From assembly GCA_016648135.1 (NCBI GenBank), contig JADDOH010000149.1:120025-184024 (forward strand): a stretch of DNA of 64,000 bases, in the 5' to 3' direction. The position numbers were made by a program, and so were the translations under genes. Position 1 is the stretch's first letter; each line of letters begins with the position of its first letter. The notes below the pieces were generated by a model that had not been told where the DNA came from, did no database searches, and was given only the letters and a program-made list of their open reading frames with translations. Of this stretch, positions 30,807-41,043 are shown piece after piece. This DNA is from Agrypnia vestita. Lineage: Eukaryota; Arthropoda; Insecta; Trichoptera; Phryganeidae.

Positions 30807-31535
30807 TTTTTATTTATTTTTTTTATTTATTAGAGACACTAACAGGATAATAGGTACATAATACTCTGATAATAAACATTATAGTGAAGACTATGCCCAT
30901 TATCCCAATTACAAGTGTCTTCGGCACGCTCTAGTAACATGTATTTTTGCAATTAATTATATTTTAACATGTACATTTACGTGTACATATTGTATATTTT
31001 GTGTTTGAACGTAGTGCGATTAGTATTTAATGAATGATTGATTCAATGGATCTATAGGTTCAGGTCATCGTTTAGAAAATGGATATTGTGTATGAGTGAG
31101 TTTTTGAACGAAGATAAGGTATCTGTAAGAATATCAGCATCAATGTTAGGGTCAGCACAATACAAATTAAATATGCAACCTTGTGATGGGAGAAAAGTAA
31201 TCGACATTATTAGTGTGCTGGCGTATTCTAAAGAACTCCGGGTTTCTTATACGGGGTTTAACATGCAAATTTATATCAGATAGAGATAGAGAATCAATAG
31301 CTCCGCTGAGAATCTTATGTAGCACAACGAGATCGGATATTTTCCGTCGGGACTCAAGTTTGTGCATCTTAAAAAAGGCAAGTCGATCTTCGTAGTTGTG
31401 AAGGTTGTTGTGTTGACCAACTTTGTATGACAAAATACGTAGAAACTTTTTCTGCACTCTCTCGATTCTCGTAATATGTGTTGTTTGATAAGGTGACCAA
31501 ATAACTGATGAATCTTCCAATATACTTCGTACTAG
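30807..31535 (-). pseudogene. Jockey-like reverse transcriptase C-terminal fragment (copy 2)
   Basis: This copy is colinear with the element at 12458-13189: T-rich (TTTA)n tail at the left, gagacactaacaggataata, then the coding part. The frame 31167-31520 reads EDSSVIWSPYQTT, RIERVQKKFLRIL, RRKISDLVVLHKILSG and PRIRNPEFFRI, then stops earlier than copy 1 because of a small deletion near 31165-31190. The catalytic domain is absent (5' truncation). Confidence 0.75.
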
Positions 31536-31539
31536 TGAT

Positions 31540-32075
31540 GTATAGAGAATTTTTAGGCTTTGAGGATTTTACTATGCTATTCTGAAAATAGCAATATTGG
31601 GGTGTCAGATCTTTATCCCAATCTTGACAGGTATGTATAACATTGTGTCGCCGCCAATTTCGATGTTTTAAGTTTGACATGTTTGAAATGAATGAATTCA
31701 ATCAATCAGAAAGCACTAAAACGTAAACAAACGTCAATTTATTCACAATTACGAATAATGAGCTTTTTAATTAATTTTTTTAAATAGTGATGAGAGCACG
31801 GAATACGTGTCACATCAATATTCTTACTATTTTCACACTAAGCTAAACGCTTGTGCTAAGAAAATAGGACTAACTCGCTGGTCTGGAGTAAATTTCGCAC
31901 CCACGACCTTTGGATCACGAGGCGAGAGTCCTAACCAACAAGCTACTCTTTGGTTAAATTCATTTATTTCAAACCTGTCAAACACAAAACGTCAAATTGG
32001 TTCAATTCATTAATTTCAAACCTGTCAAACATAAAACGTAAAAAAAACGGCGTCACAATGTTATACAATAACTTT
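31540..32075. mobile_element. Family C foldback with nested SINE
   Basis: The left part (gctattctgaaaatagcaat, then ttaagtttgacatgtttgaa) is inverted at about 31955-32075 (tttcaaacctgtcaaacac and again tttcaaacctgtcaaacata). The SINE copy at 31781-31948 lies between the arms. The right arm carries an internal duplication of the phrase attcattaatttcaaacctg. Confidence 0.55.
31781..31948 (-). mobile_element. tRNA-derived SINE, family S (copy 4)
   Basis: The inverted head (ctttggatcacgaggcgaga) and body (cttactattttcacactaag) match copies 1 and 3. The B-box region is mutated (gtaaatttcgcacccacg). It is inserted in the spacer of the foldback repeat. Confidence 0.75.
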
Positions 32076-32397
32076 GACATTGAGCGTCGGAACAAAATGT
32101 CATATTATTATTTTATAAGGCATCTAAGATGGTTTATTAAATTTTATTTTTTAAATTAATAAAATTAATTACACCCGTAAAACACCAACACATACTAATT
32201 CGATTGTCTTTCTTAAATGGAAATAGGTCCACATGACCTTCATCTGAGAAAAACTTGCACCGAGGAATGCTGCATTTCAGTCATGGCGGAGGAGCTCCAC
32301 GGGAATGGAGATGACGTTGCCATTTTGTTTTTTTTTTCATAGTTTTTCTAATAACATAATCCCAATTATAATAATTCCGTTGTCCGATATTTAGCCA

Positions 32398-32722
32398 GAA
32401 ATTGGGTGATTTTGTACAAGATGGTAATTATATGTATTTTTTTTATTGGATTAGAGACATAAAAGTTAATATTAAACTATTAGCTTTAACCCGTAAAAAA
32501 TGACGGTACTTTTACATGAAAAAATGAAAAAAAAGTCCGCCATAATTTCGTGTAACGTCCGTAATTTCTTTATAGTTTTTTCTATCTTTCTTTTTCTTCT
32601 TCTTTTTTTCATGTAAAATAACCGTCATTTTTGACGGGTGAATGCTGGTAGTTTAATATTTACCTTTTTGAGTCTCTAATCCAAAAATATGATCATCTAC
32701 TTGTGCAAAATCATCCAATTTC
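32398..32722. mobile_element. Foldback MITE with 325-bp span
   Basis: The left end gaaattgggtgattttg and the right end caaaatcatccaatttc are inverses. The similarity continues inward (ttggattagagac / gtctctaatccaa, taatattaaacta / tagtttaatatt, and acccgtaaaaaatgacgg / ccgtcatttttgacgggt). The innermost words are related to the Helitron-like hairpin seen elsewhere. There is no coding capacity. Confidence 0.65.
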
Positions 32723-32737
32723 TACTTAAATCTATTA

Positions 32738-32812
32738 GGCTCCCAGGGTCACTTTTATACCCAGGGTCACTTTAATACCCAGGGTCACTTAAAAACCCAG
32801 GGTCACTTTAAC
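32738..32812 (+). repeat. Short tandem array of an 18-bp unit
   Basis: Four copies of cccagggtcactttaata, with small changes in the last bases, lie in tandem. A fifth copy (accagggtcactttaat) lies at 33080-33096, after a T-rich retroposon-like insert. Confidence 0.8.
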
Positions 32813-32814
32813 GC

Positions 32815-33075
32815 TAACATACGATATTATACAATATATTTCTATGACTTTTACTAATACTAATACTATACTTGCTTTCTTGTTTTTTTTTCTTTTTTTT
32901 TTCTTCTCTTTTAATACTGATACTTGTTTTCTCCTCTATTTTATATGATTTTCTTATTTCTCTTTTATTTTATATAATATTTTAATGTGTGTACCTACTT
33001 TTATATGGAATGTGTGGGATTGCACGAACCTCCCCACATTCTGGAATAAAGTTATATTTATTTTATTTATTTATT
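32815..33075 (+). mobile_element. Non-LTR 3' end inserted in the 18-bp array
   Basis: T-rich sequence ends gggattgcacgaacctcccc, acattctggaataaag and a (TTTA)n tail. It has the 3' end form of a truncated retrotransposon; no coding part is seen. It separates the last array unit from the other four. Confidence 0.55.
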
Positions 33076-33094
33076 TAATACCAGGGTCACTTTA

Positions 33095-33262
33095 ATACTA
33101 CAAGCGAAGGTAGCCGCGAGCGGCGGCCAAGCGAGCGGTAATTCGACAGCGATTCTATAAAGTTCTTACGTAGCGAAATAAAACCGAAGCGAAAGTAATA
33201 AGTGCGGAAATTGATGGAATACTCTAGTGAACAGTGAATAAAGTGTTGAATAAACGAATATA
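33095..33262 (+). mobile_element. LTR internal fragment
   Basis: The sequence acaagcgaaggtagccgcg to agtgttgaataaacgaat is nearly identical to 29592-29760 of the LTR at 29.3 kb. It has a short deletion next to the gagcggcgg word. It lacks both LTR ends. Confidence 0.65.
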
Positions 33263-33264
33263 GT

Positions 33265-33687
33265 TTCACCCTATACGATCCAGGATTGTTCAGGCGGGCG
33301 ACCTTGAGAGCCTCCGTCCCCCGAAACGCCCACGTGTTCAAACAGGGAAAATATTCACCTCCCTCGCAATACATTTCCCAAACGCTCGGTAAATAGCGGG
33401 CCCACCCCTAGATGGCGCCCGCGTTCCGGGCCTCTATGGTGTGTTTCCACAAGTAAGCCGGCGGAAAACAAGAAGAGTGATGAGTAAATAAGCGGCTAAT
33501 GGAAAGGTAAACTGCGGTTACATCACTAGGCCTGCCCTATTGCTACAAGATTTTATTCGGGGATTTATATGTGCACTCGTACATATATCCCGAAAATTAT
33601 TATTTCGTTGTCTGTCTGTATGTCCGACTGACTGTCCGTTACTTCTCTTATAAAAACTTCTTCTCTTCTTCTTCTTTTCTTCTCTTT
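33265..33687. other. Mixed tract with a GC-richer block
   Basis: Bases 33290-33460 are GC-richer (cctccgtcccccgaaacgcc, ggcgcccgcgttccgggcc), with no repeat partner seen here. An open frame on the minus strand through it shows no known motif. Bases 33560-33690 are simple tct/ctt-rich sequence leading to the B4 repeat. Confidence 0.35.
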
Positions 33688-34025
33688 TTACTCCCTTTCT
33701 TTTAACTCGTAGCGTCTGCTCGCTTGTCTGTCGAAAAAACTTTGGATCGATTTTTAACCCTTTTCCCGTGATCCAATCGAGCTGAAACTAAATCACTAAA
33801 TTTGTTAGATCATTTTTATCGTCGCCACGAACGATCTAATAAATGTTCGTTTAAAAAATTAATAATTACAGTATAGTTTTGGATTATTCGAAATTTTTCA
33901 TTACTTCCTTTTGCAGCGTCGCCCGACTCAAGCCCAACGCATGGGGTAAGCGCCAAACCTGTTTCAACTAGTAAATGAAAAAGGGAGTATAATAACAACT
34001 TAGTTTTTATGGGTTAGTTTTTTAT
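33688..34025 (+). mobile_element. Family B repeat, internally deleted (copy B4)
   Basis: It starts ttactccctttcttttaac and ends aaaagggagtataataacaa with the tail tttttatgggttag. Its centre differs from B1-B3 (gcgtcgcccgactcaagccc) and matches B6. This defines a second subtype of the family. Confidence 0.7.
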
Positions 34026-34039
34026 AAATTAAAATATAT

Positions 34040-34098
34040 TTATTTTTAGGAACCGACATGTAAATGTACCGTCATTTTTAACGGGTTATAGCTTGTTT
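34040..34098 (+). mobile_element. Helitron-like 3' terminus
   Basis: catgtaaatgtaccgtcatt followed by tttaacgggttatagcttg: a hairpin (ccgtcatttttaacgg) and an imperfect CTRR end (cttg). It is related to the ends at 12.35, 18.29 and 54.88 kb. Confidence 0.35.
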
Positions 34099-34599
34099 CA
34101 TAAACAAAATTCTAATATCAAATGTCTTTGTTTGAATCGCCATTCTTACATTTTTTTTTATTTATAAGATATTTTTGTTACTTACTTATAGTGTGATATT
34201 TGAAACAGTTCACCTATTTGAAATATCACATTTTACATACGCATTTTTTGTACGTGTATTGCCTGATGTCTGCCAAAATCCCCCGAATTCAAATGTCATT
34301 ATATCCAAGCCTTCTCACATACTGTAACTTAAGCCTGGTGATCGCTGGCTCATAGTCTATAGTGTAGTATAGCAACGAGCCGTAGGACATCCATCAAACG
34401 CATGGAGTGTTACCCAAATAATGTATTCATACACAACAGCTCCGAGGGGTACTCCTGTATGTATTCTTCCTCTGAGCTAAGCAAACCCGTTGGACAAGTT
34501 AGGGGTTGTTGGCTTAGGGGAGAGCTAAGAGAGGTCGTAGCAGAAGGGTAAAGTGCAAAAAGCATTATTGAATCGTCTGCTGTTAAGATTGTAGCGGAC

Positions 34600-35060
34600 T
34601 CTGCGTATTGCTTGCCCAACATAACTTGGCGTGCGGCAGGATTGGAACTAAAACCCGCCCCGCCCGCACCCGGCGGTAACCCTGAGCCCTGACATTCAGT
34701 TCTTTCTCGTCTTTGAGCGCGAGCTGTGTCATCCTGATTACCAATATACACTGAATTATTATGTCCAAAACATCCTAAACAGTCCGGGATGGTGCAAGAA
34801 CATGCGCCAATGAAGTATTGAAGTTTTGCGAAGCTGAAAAAGAGAATAATGAACCGATATTACCGTCTGACAGTTTGACAGATAGAACGGCCGCCATTAC
34901 CGCATGGTTTCTTTAGTGCTGCCCGACCAAATTTCTGTATTTAATACGACGCCGGTCACCGGACGTTCTGTACATTGTGTGTTGTGTAATAAATTTACAC
35001 CCTGACAGCTTCTGTTACGCGACAGCGACGCCTTCCCTCGCTCGCCTAGTTACAGTGGTA
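34600..35060 (-). repeat. Unclassified ~500-bp dispersed repeat (copy 2)
   Basis: This is the inverted counterpart of 8160-8703. On the minus strand a 61-residue frame from 34768 reads IIQCILVIRMTQLALKDE, then YRRVRAGRVLVPILPHAK. The aligned frame in copy 1 keeps the same phrase. Upstream on the minus strand both copies keep cgtcacgatttg-like and gtctgacagt words. The product and class are not recognised. Confidence 0.55.
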
Positions 35061-35131
35061 CGTCTATATACTTTCCACTATTAAATATTTAGTAATATAA
35101 AAAATAACATTTGCATTATATTATGCTGGGT

Positions 35132-35325
35132 GTCTCGTTTATAGTATACAAAAATTTACAGGTGGATTCCTGCCTCGAGAATGAGTCGAAAATGCAAACA
35201 TAACCATCGTAATATATCAACAGAAATTATGCAATATCGAAATTTGCATTTTTTTTCAATTTCGCTGACTTATTTTTTGCAATAAGTTGAACCATCATTA
35301 CATTAACTTACATGGATGGGACTTC
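35132..35325 (+). mobile_element. Family A' MITE, left arm
   Basis: It starts gctgggtgtctcgtttata and runs through caggtggattcctgcctcg, then gcaataagttgaaccatc. It breaks off before the centre where family B copy B3 starts. The complementary right arm is found at 36435-36680, so the two pieces may be one element opened by later insertions. Confidence 0.6.
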
Positions 35326-35326
35326 T

Positions 35327-35855
35327 CTTTTTACTCCCTTTATATTAACTCGTGGCGTCTGCTTGCTTGCCGTCAACAAAAACTTTGGATCGATTTTTGA
35401 CCCTTTTTCCGTGATCCGATCGAGCTGAAACTTGGCAAGTAGACTCGTGGCGACGATAAATTTTCGTTAAAAAAAATAATTATTATAGTATAATTTCGGA
35501 TTTTTAGAAATTTTAATGGTTTTTTCAAATTGGAATCATTACAAATGTTTGATTAGCAACGGCGGCCCGATAACGTCGCGGAATATTTTATAAATTTGAA
35601 TTACTCCGTCGGTATATACAATAGGTACTTCACTACGAATGTCGAAAATCTAAATTGACTGACAAATGTTTTTAGAATTTAATCTTCAAAGCATGAAGTG
35701 TCTTATCAAACCTCAAAACATCTGACATTTTAGAAATATATAAAATTACTGTAAGTTTAGTGTTATGTTATACGTTTTAATTCGTCTTTAATAGTTGTTA
35801 TATTTTAAAGAAAGGGAGTATAATAAAAACTTGGTTTATATGGGTTACTTTTTTA
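35327..35855 (+). mobile_element. Family B MITE-like repeat (copy B3)
   Basis: It starts tttttactccctttatatta and ends aaagggagtataataaaaac with the tail atatgggttac. It is closely similar to B1, including the interior ggcggcccgataacgtcgcg. It lies directly against the broken A' arm. Confidence 0.7.
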
Positions 35856-36026
35856 ATTGTCTTCCTTGGTACAAAATCCCAACAATAAATTTGGTTTTCA
35901 ATGTTTTTATTGTATGAACTTATTTCATCAATTTCGATTTATTGTTTTATGAAAATTTAAAATATATAACGAGCAGCGAAGTTCCACAAAATGGTAAGGT
36001 TGAATTTTCATAGTTTGATCAATACG

Positions 36027-36195
36027 AGGCGGCCCTTGTAGCGCAGTGGGTATGACAATGGCTTCCCACACCGAGGGTTCCGGGTCGATTCCCGGTGAGT
36101 TCACAATTAATCTATGTGATTTACTCAAGCCTGGTTGTTTTGTGATGTATTTCGCTTCTGTAATTGGGCCTCCTGGTCTGTTGAAGTGTAAAAAA
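36027..36195 (+). mobile_element. tRNA-derived SINE, family T
   Basis: The head ggcccttgtagcgcagtggg, followed by tatgacaatggcttcc and gggtcgattcccggtg, has the A-box and B-box of a tRNA. The body cctggttgttttgtgatg and attgggcctcctgg follows, then an A-run. A headless fragment of the same family is at 27.24 kb. It is distinct in sequence from SINE family S. Confidence 0.7.
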
Positions 36196-36434
36196 AAATG
36201 CGATCGAAAGTGAAACAATTCTGTCACAACATAAGTGTATTTTTTATTATTTATTAAGTACAATTAAAACCTCATTTCTTTATAGTTTCTAAAATTTTTG
36301 AGATGGTATTATTATGAGAAGATATCATCAAACCTATAATATTAAAAAAAAAACAAATATTAACATTTTTAAGTACCACTACGTCACGAAAATGGACAGG
36401 GGCTGTTTAACTACAACAAAAAAGAGAATGACTA

Positions 36435-36680
36435 TGGGAATATAAGAGAATCCATTCGCTTCAATATAAAATAAAATAATAACCTTGAAAAAATTCTCTT
36501 TTAAATTTTTGCAAGGTTTTTATCATTTCATTCGAGTTCCATTGAAGTGAAAGAATTTTTCGTATAATCGATATAAGTTACAGTAATGATGGTTCAACAT
36601 TTTACAAAAAATAAGTCAGAAATATTGAAAAAAAATGCAAATTTTGATATTGCATAACTTCATAACTACTTGCCATCAGA
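36435..36680. mobile_element. Family A' MITE, centre and right arm
   Basis: It includes the palindrome centre (aaccttgaaaaaattctc / atttttgcaaggtttttatc) and the right arm (gatggttcaacattttac, gcaaattttgatattgc) up to ctccataact-type sequence. It ends before the tip. Confidence 0.55.
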
Positions 36681-36689
36681 TTATCCTGT

Positions 36690-37490
36690 ACAACGATCAC
36701 AAGTCTCGGCTGCTATTATAATACATACATATAACATTGTACATTTCGCCATTTTTGGCGTTATGACATTTGAGTGGTCGAAATCAAAATCTACCTAACG
36801 CCATAAACTATTTTTGGCAAATTATAGAAAACTGTTTTAGATATTATTTATAACATGAAAATATTCAATTAAAAACTAATGGAAACGGGAATGAAAAATA
36901 AAACATTCAAATTACATGACATATGTGAAACTTTTATACTTCGTGAGTTATTTCAACTATCGAAATGGACATTTAGAAAACTGATAATGGATTAGGTTGC
37001 TTTTGAAATACAAACATTTGGATTAAGGTTGACTATGAACTGCAAGCGAATAAATTTATTATTTGCATTACCAGGGATAATAGTGAAATAAAATACCAAT
37101 TAGGTTATTAAAGAATGTAAAAGATTTTTAATAAACAATGAAGATATTAAAATTTTATTCTACTGAATTTGGATATAGTTTTTTTTTTAAGTTCAAGCTG
37201 ATTTTTTAACAAACTATAACTTCACATTGATATTTGATACTATAGTTAACTAATATTTAAAAGGTAGGAATGAGCTTAGAGAATTTAATATTGTTACTTA
37301 TTTTATTATGTTTTATCTACTATTGTTACCACATTTGTCTCTTATTTTTATTAACTTTTATTATTGTTATGTATTTTTTAAATTTTTGTTATGTATTTTC
37401 AAAACTGTTTATTTACACTCATATATAATATACATATTTATCACTTATATCTGTAATGTTTCCGAACAAATAAAAAATAAATAAATTGTC
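36690..37490. other. AT-rich tract ending in a non-LTR-like tail
   Basis: No gene is recognised. The last 250 bases (taggaatgagcttagagaat through to aataaaaaataaataaattg) have the T-rich composition and A/AAT tail of a truncated retrotransposon 3' end, but no coding part is visible. Confidence 0.4.
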
Positions 37491-38199
37491 ATTCAAATTT
37501 TTAAAAAATGGTGGTTAGATATATTTTGATACTCAACGACTCATTTGCTAGATTATTTTATAAATAATATATTGTATGTCGTTGTTTCTTGACAAAATTT
37601 TCAATCATTCAAATTTTCATATCATTTGTCTTTATTCAAAAAATTAAAAAAATAGTCGCGTTTTATTTCATTTTCTGACTAATTTTTCCTTGCTAGATTT
37701 TAAAAAATATAATAAATATAATAATGGATATAGGTAGTAGTCCAACGAGCTAAAGGCGAGAGGGGAATGAAGTGCGGTGAGGGGTCTCACCCTCTCTTTC
37801 TACTATTTATATGGGAAACGTATACAGAACTGTTTATAGGGTAAATCAATCTAAAGTAAATTACTTATAAATTTCTCGATAAACTAGGGACTAGAATAAT
37901 AATAATACTTTCTCTTTTTATGTCATGCAGGTTTTGCCGTGGAAACTGCAGCTACCAACTACTTCTTTAATTCCTCACTGCAAAGGCTTCCTAGTATAGC
38001 AAACAGATACGAGCAACTTGACGTCTTTGCCAATAACTTTATAATATTCAAACATATTTTAAAAGGTGTATTGAAAGATTACTAGTATTTGTCAAATTGG
38101 ACTTGAATAATTGATTTTTATTTGTTTTGATTGTTGGTTGAGTGAGAGTGAGTTAAGAGCATTGCTCTTGTGCTCGGACAAGGACTTTGAATTTCTATA
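37491..38199. other. AT-rich tract, no gene
   Basis: Nothing is recognised. The stretch 37740-38010 is somewhat less AT-rich (ggcgagaggggaatgaagtg, gccgtggaaactgcagc), without repeat partners here. Confidence 0.4.
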
Positions 38200-38370
38200 T
38201 ACAGGGTTATTTGGAAAACATTAATAACCTTGCAGAAAAATATTCCTGCATTGATTATGAGTCATCAATAGTTATAGAGATATGCTACATCAAAGTTTGC
38301 ATTTTTTTTTTCAATATTTCTGACTTATTTTGTAAAACGTTGGACTATCATTACAGTAACTTAAATCGAT

Positions 38371-38605
38371 AAAGAATGTTCTTAGGTTTTCACGGCCACT
38401 CAGAATCTTCAAGTTTGTGTTTACTGGGGTATTATGCCGTGTTGTTACGACCTTTCGGGCCGACGTTTTGGATCCCACTGCAGGGTCCATCATCAGAGTG
38501 ATGGGGGGTGTTCCCTGATGATGGACCCTGCAATGGGATCCGAAACGTCGGACCGAAAGGTCGTAACAACACGGCATAATACCCCAGTAAACACAAACTT
38601 GAAGA
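38371..38605 (+). mobile_element. Penelope-like foldback with hammerhead-like core, nested in a MITE
   Basis: It is a 235-bp element. A one-sided 36-bp extension (gttcttaggttttcacggcc, then actcagaatc) is followed by two inverted arms of about 95 bp meeting near 38505. It is flanked by an 11-bp target duplication with one mismatch (38360-38370 and 38606-38616). The extension is shared with the 28.2-kb element and, inverted, with the 4.0-kb one. The right arm keeps an intact hammerhead-like core. In the left arm the matching core has A in place of the G of GAAA. No coding capacity. Confidence 0.75.
38511..38554 (+). ncRNA. Hammerhead-ribozyme-like motif
   Basis: CTGATGA at 38515-38521, an extra T, stem II GGACCC/GGGATCC (38523-38528 and about 38535-38541), GAAAC at 38542-38546, GTC at 38547-38549. 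Stem I can form between ttcc before the core and ggacc after the cleavage site (CC/GG plus U-A). The bases between GAAAC and GTC number zero, so stem III is the palindrome ACGT and would have to form between two molecules. Confidence 0.55.
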
Positions 38606-38939
38606 CTTATATCGATTACAAAAATTCATTAGTTTCAATACAAGTTAAATAAAATTAAAAAAACCCTGAAAAATTTCCAATTGGAATTCGAAGGTTTTAA
38701 TTATTTTATTTGACTTGTATCAAAGAGAATAAATTTTTCATATTCGATAAAAATAAGTCAGAAATGTTGAAAAATAACACAAACTTTGATGTCGCATATC
38801 TTCATAACTATTGATATTAGGTAATAATAGCTTGAACTTTTTCGACTCATAATCAAGGCAGGAATATTATCCTGCGAGGTTATTAATGTTTTCCAAATAA
38901 CCCTGTATAATTCCTTACATTTAATTATTTTATATTATA

Positions 38940-39265
38940 TTATATATCTAGGATGAAGAAGTAGAGTGAATGTCTTTAACTTTGAAGGTAATGGTGTCTA
39001 GTTCAGTTCATAGAGATGTTCTTTCAATTTTCTCTTCAATTGTTATGTATCCTGTATCTTTTTCATTTCGATTGGAATTACTTTATATTATATTTATCTT
39101 CATATATTTGTATCCGTATTTTAAGTGTTTTCTTTCCACTTTACGTCGTTATTATTTTTAAATGTTAGGTATTATTTTTTTCTTTAAACATATTCTATAA
39201 ATGTACACTTTACCTATTTGTTTGTAAAAACCCTGTAGGGGCTTAATAAATAAATAAATAAATAC
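38940..39265 (+). mobile_element. Non-LTR 3' end with (AAAT)n tail
   Basis: A T-rich sequence ends tgtttgtaaaaaccctgtag, gggcttaataaataaataaa. A 63-residue frame within it has no recognisable motif. It is a truncated retrotransposon tail. Confidence 0.45.
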
Positions 39266-39663
39266 GCAAGATGACAGCCCTGGCATTTTTGCGTGGATAT
39301 ACAATTACAAATTCCTTCTGCTAACTGCCACCACAGGAAAACATTTCACTGCGATAACCGCTCGAACAAATTCCGATACGGGCTCACTTAAGCTCAGATT
39401 ATACCGATATATAAATACAGTACACATACCTACTATGATTTTAGATTAGACCGAACATACATAGAAGTAATAATAAATTTTCCTATTTCCTATCTGTTTC
39501 CTGATAGATTAATAAACTTCAGAGTATGACCGCTGTGAAAATGCGCTTGAAATTAAATTAATTTTTTGTTAAGTTATATAAGTTTATGTACATAAATAAA
39601 AAGGAAACAGAAAAATTAATGATTTTAATAAATTGACAAAAATATTACCAAGATATTAGCATT

Positions 39664-39835
39664 GAGTAGCTTATTGGTGTGGTGGTCATGACGCTTGCCT
39701 GTTGATCGGTGGTTCGAGCCCCATTGGTACCAGAAAATTATTCCTATTTTCATAGCACAGGCGTTCAAATTAGTTTAAAAATTGTAAGAATATTGATGCG
39801 ACACGCATTCCGTGTTCGCATCTCTATTTTTATAA
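39664..39835 (+). mobile_element. tRNA-derived SINE, family S (copy 5, variant head)
   Basis: The head gagtagcttattggtgtgg, then catgacgcttgcctgttgat and ggttcgagcccca, differs from copy 1 in its middle but keeps both pol III boxes. The body (attcctattttcatagcac, gaatattgatgcgacacgc) is the common one. The head of the interrupted copy at 21.1 kb is of this type. Confidence 0.75.
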
Positions 39836-39915
39836 AAAAAAATACTTAAATACCTAATTAGTTTAAATCATTCTTACGATGATGATTTTTATTTGTATAC
39901 AATAATTTTGGCACG

Positions 39916-39998
39916 CTTCCCATTGGGTTGTGTGGCGCGGCGAATAACACGTCTGACTGCGGATCGGAGGACGCCGGGTTCGAATCCTGGCAGGATCG
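39916..39998 (+). tRNA. tRNA-like sequence (possible tRNA-Arg pseudogene or SINE head)
   Basis: An anticodon arm TCTGA-CTGCGGA-TCGGA pairs fully (anticodon GCG, which would read arginine CGC). A T-arm CCGGG-TTCGAAT-CCTGG has one G-T pair. An acceptor of ggttgtg with caggatc has one mismatch and wobble pairs. The D-arm pairs poorly. It is followed by a T-run (terminator-like) and flanked by AT-rich repeats. No characteristic SINE body follows, so a decayed tRNA gene or an unknown SINE are both possible. Confidence 0.4.
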
Positions 39999-40639
39999 AT
40001 TTTTTTTTTACGGTCGAGAATATTTTTTTTGTTGAAATTTTAATTACATTTTTGGTTTTGAACATTAATTTATTATATTAATTTTTTTATGTAACAAACC
40101 AAATTAAACAAAGATTATTTTTTTATAATGTTGTATAAAAGTAATCAACACTGCGAGAAGAGAGGGGAGTAGGTACCTACCTATCGAACTATGGTTTATT
40201 CCGCTCTGACTTATTAATCGGTTAGAAATTTTGAATAAATACTTTGTCTTAATTATATCTAAACTACCCGTAATTAAAAGTGGAAATTTACCAGATACAA
40301 TTGACCGCGAAGCGTCTGATGTAGGCATAGGTAAACAATTGTGTTTGCTGCACAGCAAAGCAACCGTAAGCACCCACCTTTTATTTGAAGAGTGAGACAA
40401 AAATTTTTTGACCGAAATTTTTTTTTAAATATTTTTTCATGTAGTATAATTTTTGTTGTTGCATTCGTACACTTGTCCCTGACGTATCTTGACATTTTGC
40501 TAGCGATATTGGATACATATTTTTCTGTTGGCTGTCGAAAACGTTGCACATGTTCTAATGTGGTGAGCGATTTTTTACTAACGAAAAATTTAATAAAGAT
40601 TTAAAAATCTCTTGCCAAAAACAACACCTGGTTCTTCAG

Positions 40640-40866
40640 CCTCCGTATTGGTCCGGCATTGTTCCCTGCAACTTCTTTCTTTTTCCGAAGTTGAAAAAAA
40701 CATCAAAGCACCACGTTTTGGCAACATTGAGAAAATAAAGAGAGAATCGAAGGAGCTAAACGCCGTACCAAAAATTGCGTTACAGAAGTGCTTCGAAGAT
40801 TTGAAAAAGCCCTGGCCCAAATATAATACGTACGTAATACGTACCCAAATACGTAAAGATTTTTGA
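40640..40866 (+). pseudogene. Mariner-like transposase C-terminal remnant
   Basis: The plus-strand frame reads FGNIEKIKRESKELNAVP, then KIALQKCFEDLKKPW. This resembles the C-terminus of many insect mariner/SETMAR-type transposases ('.IEEIK..S...L..IP...FQKCF.DW..RW..CI'). The expected tryptophans are partly replaced. The catalytic domain is not visible upstream. It is a short, strongly decayed piece, unrelated in sequence to the mariner at the right edge. Confidence 0.5.
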
Positions 40867-41043
40867 GAAAAAAAGGCCAAATTCTGCATATTTTTTTATC
40901 AAATCTCGCACATGACTTTAGGAGAGGACTTTTTAGAAGGGGATCGTGTTCTAGATAACCAATGAATACTAATAGACGTTAATTGACAATAGTAGACAGT
41001 GTTTTTAAGTTTATATTCACGTATTGATGTTATTTACTTATTA

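Larger units (their letters stand above)
38200..38907. mobile_element. Family A MITE carrying a nested foldback (copy A3)
   Basis: The tips tacagggttatttgg and ccaaataaccctgta are exact inverses. The body is the family A palindrome, opened at 38371 by the ribozyme-bearing foldback. MITE sequence cttaaatcgat on the left and cttatatcgat on the right of the insert correspond to one site in A1, so they are the duplicated target. Without insert and duplication the MITE is about 462 bp. Confidence 0.85.
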
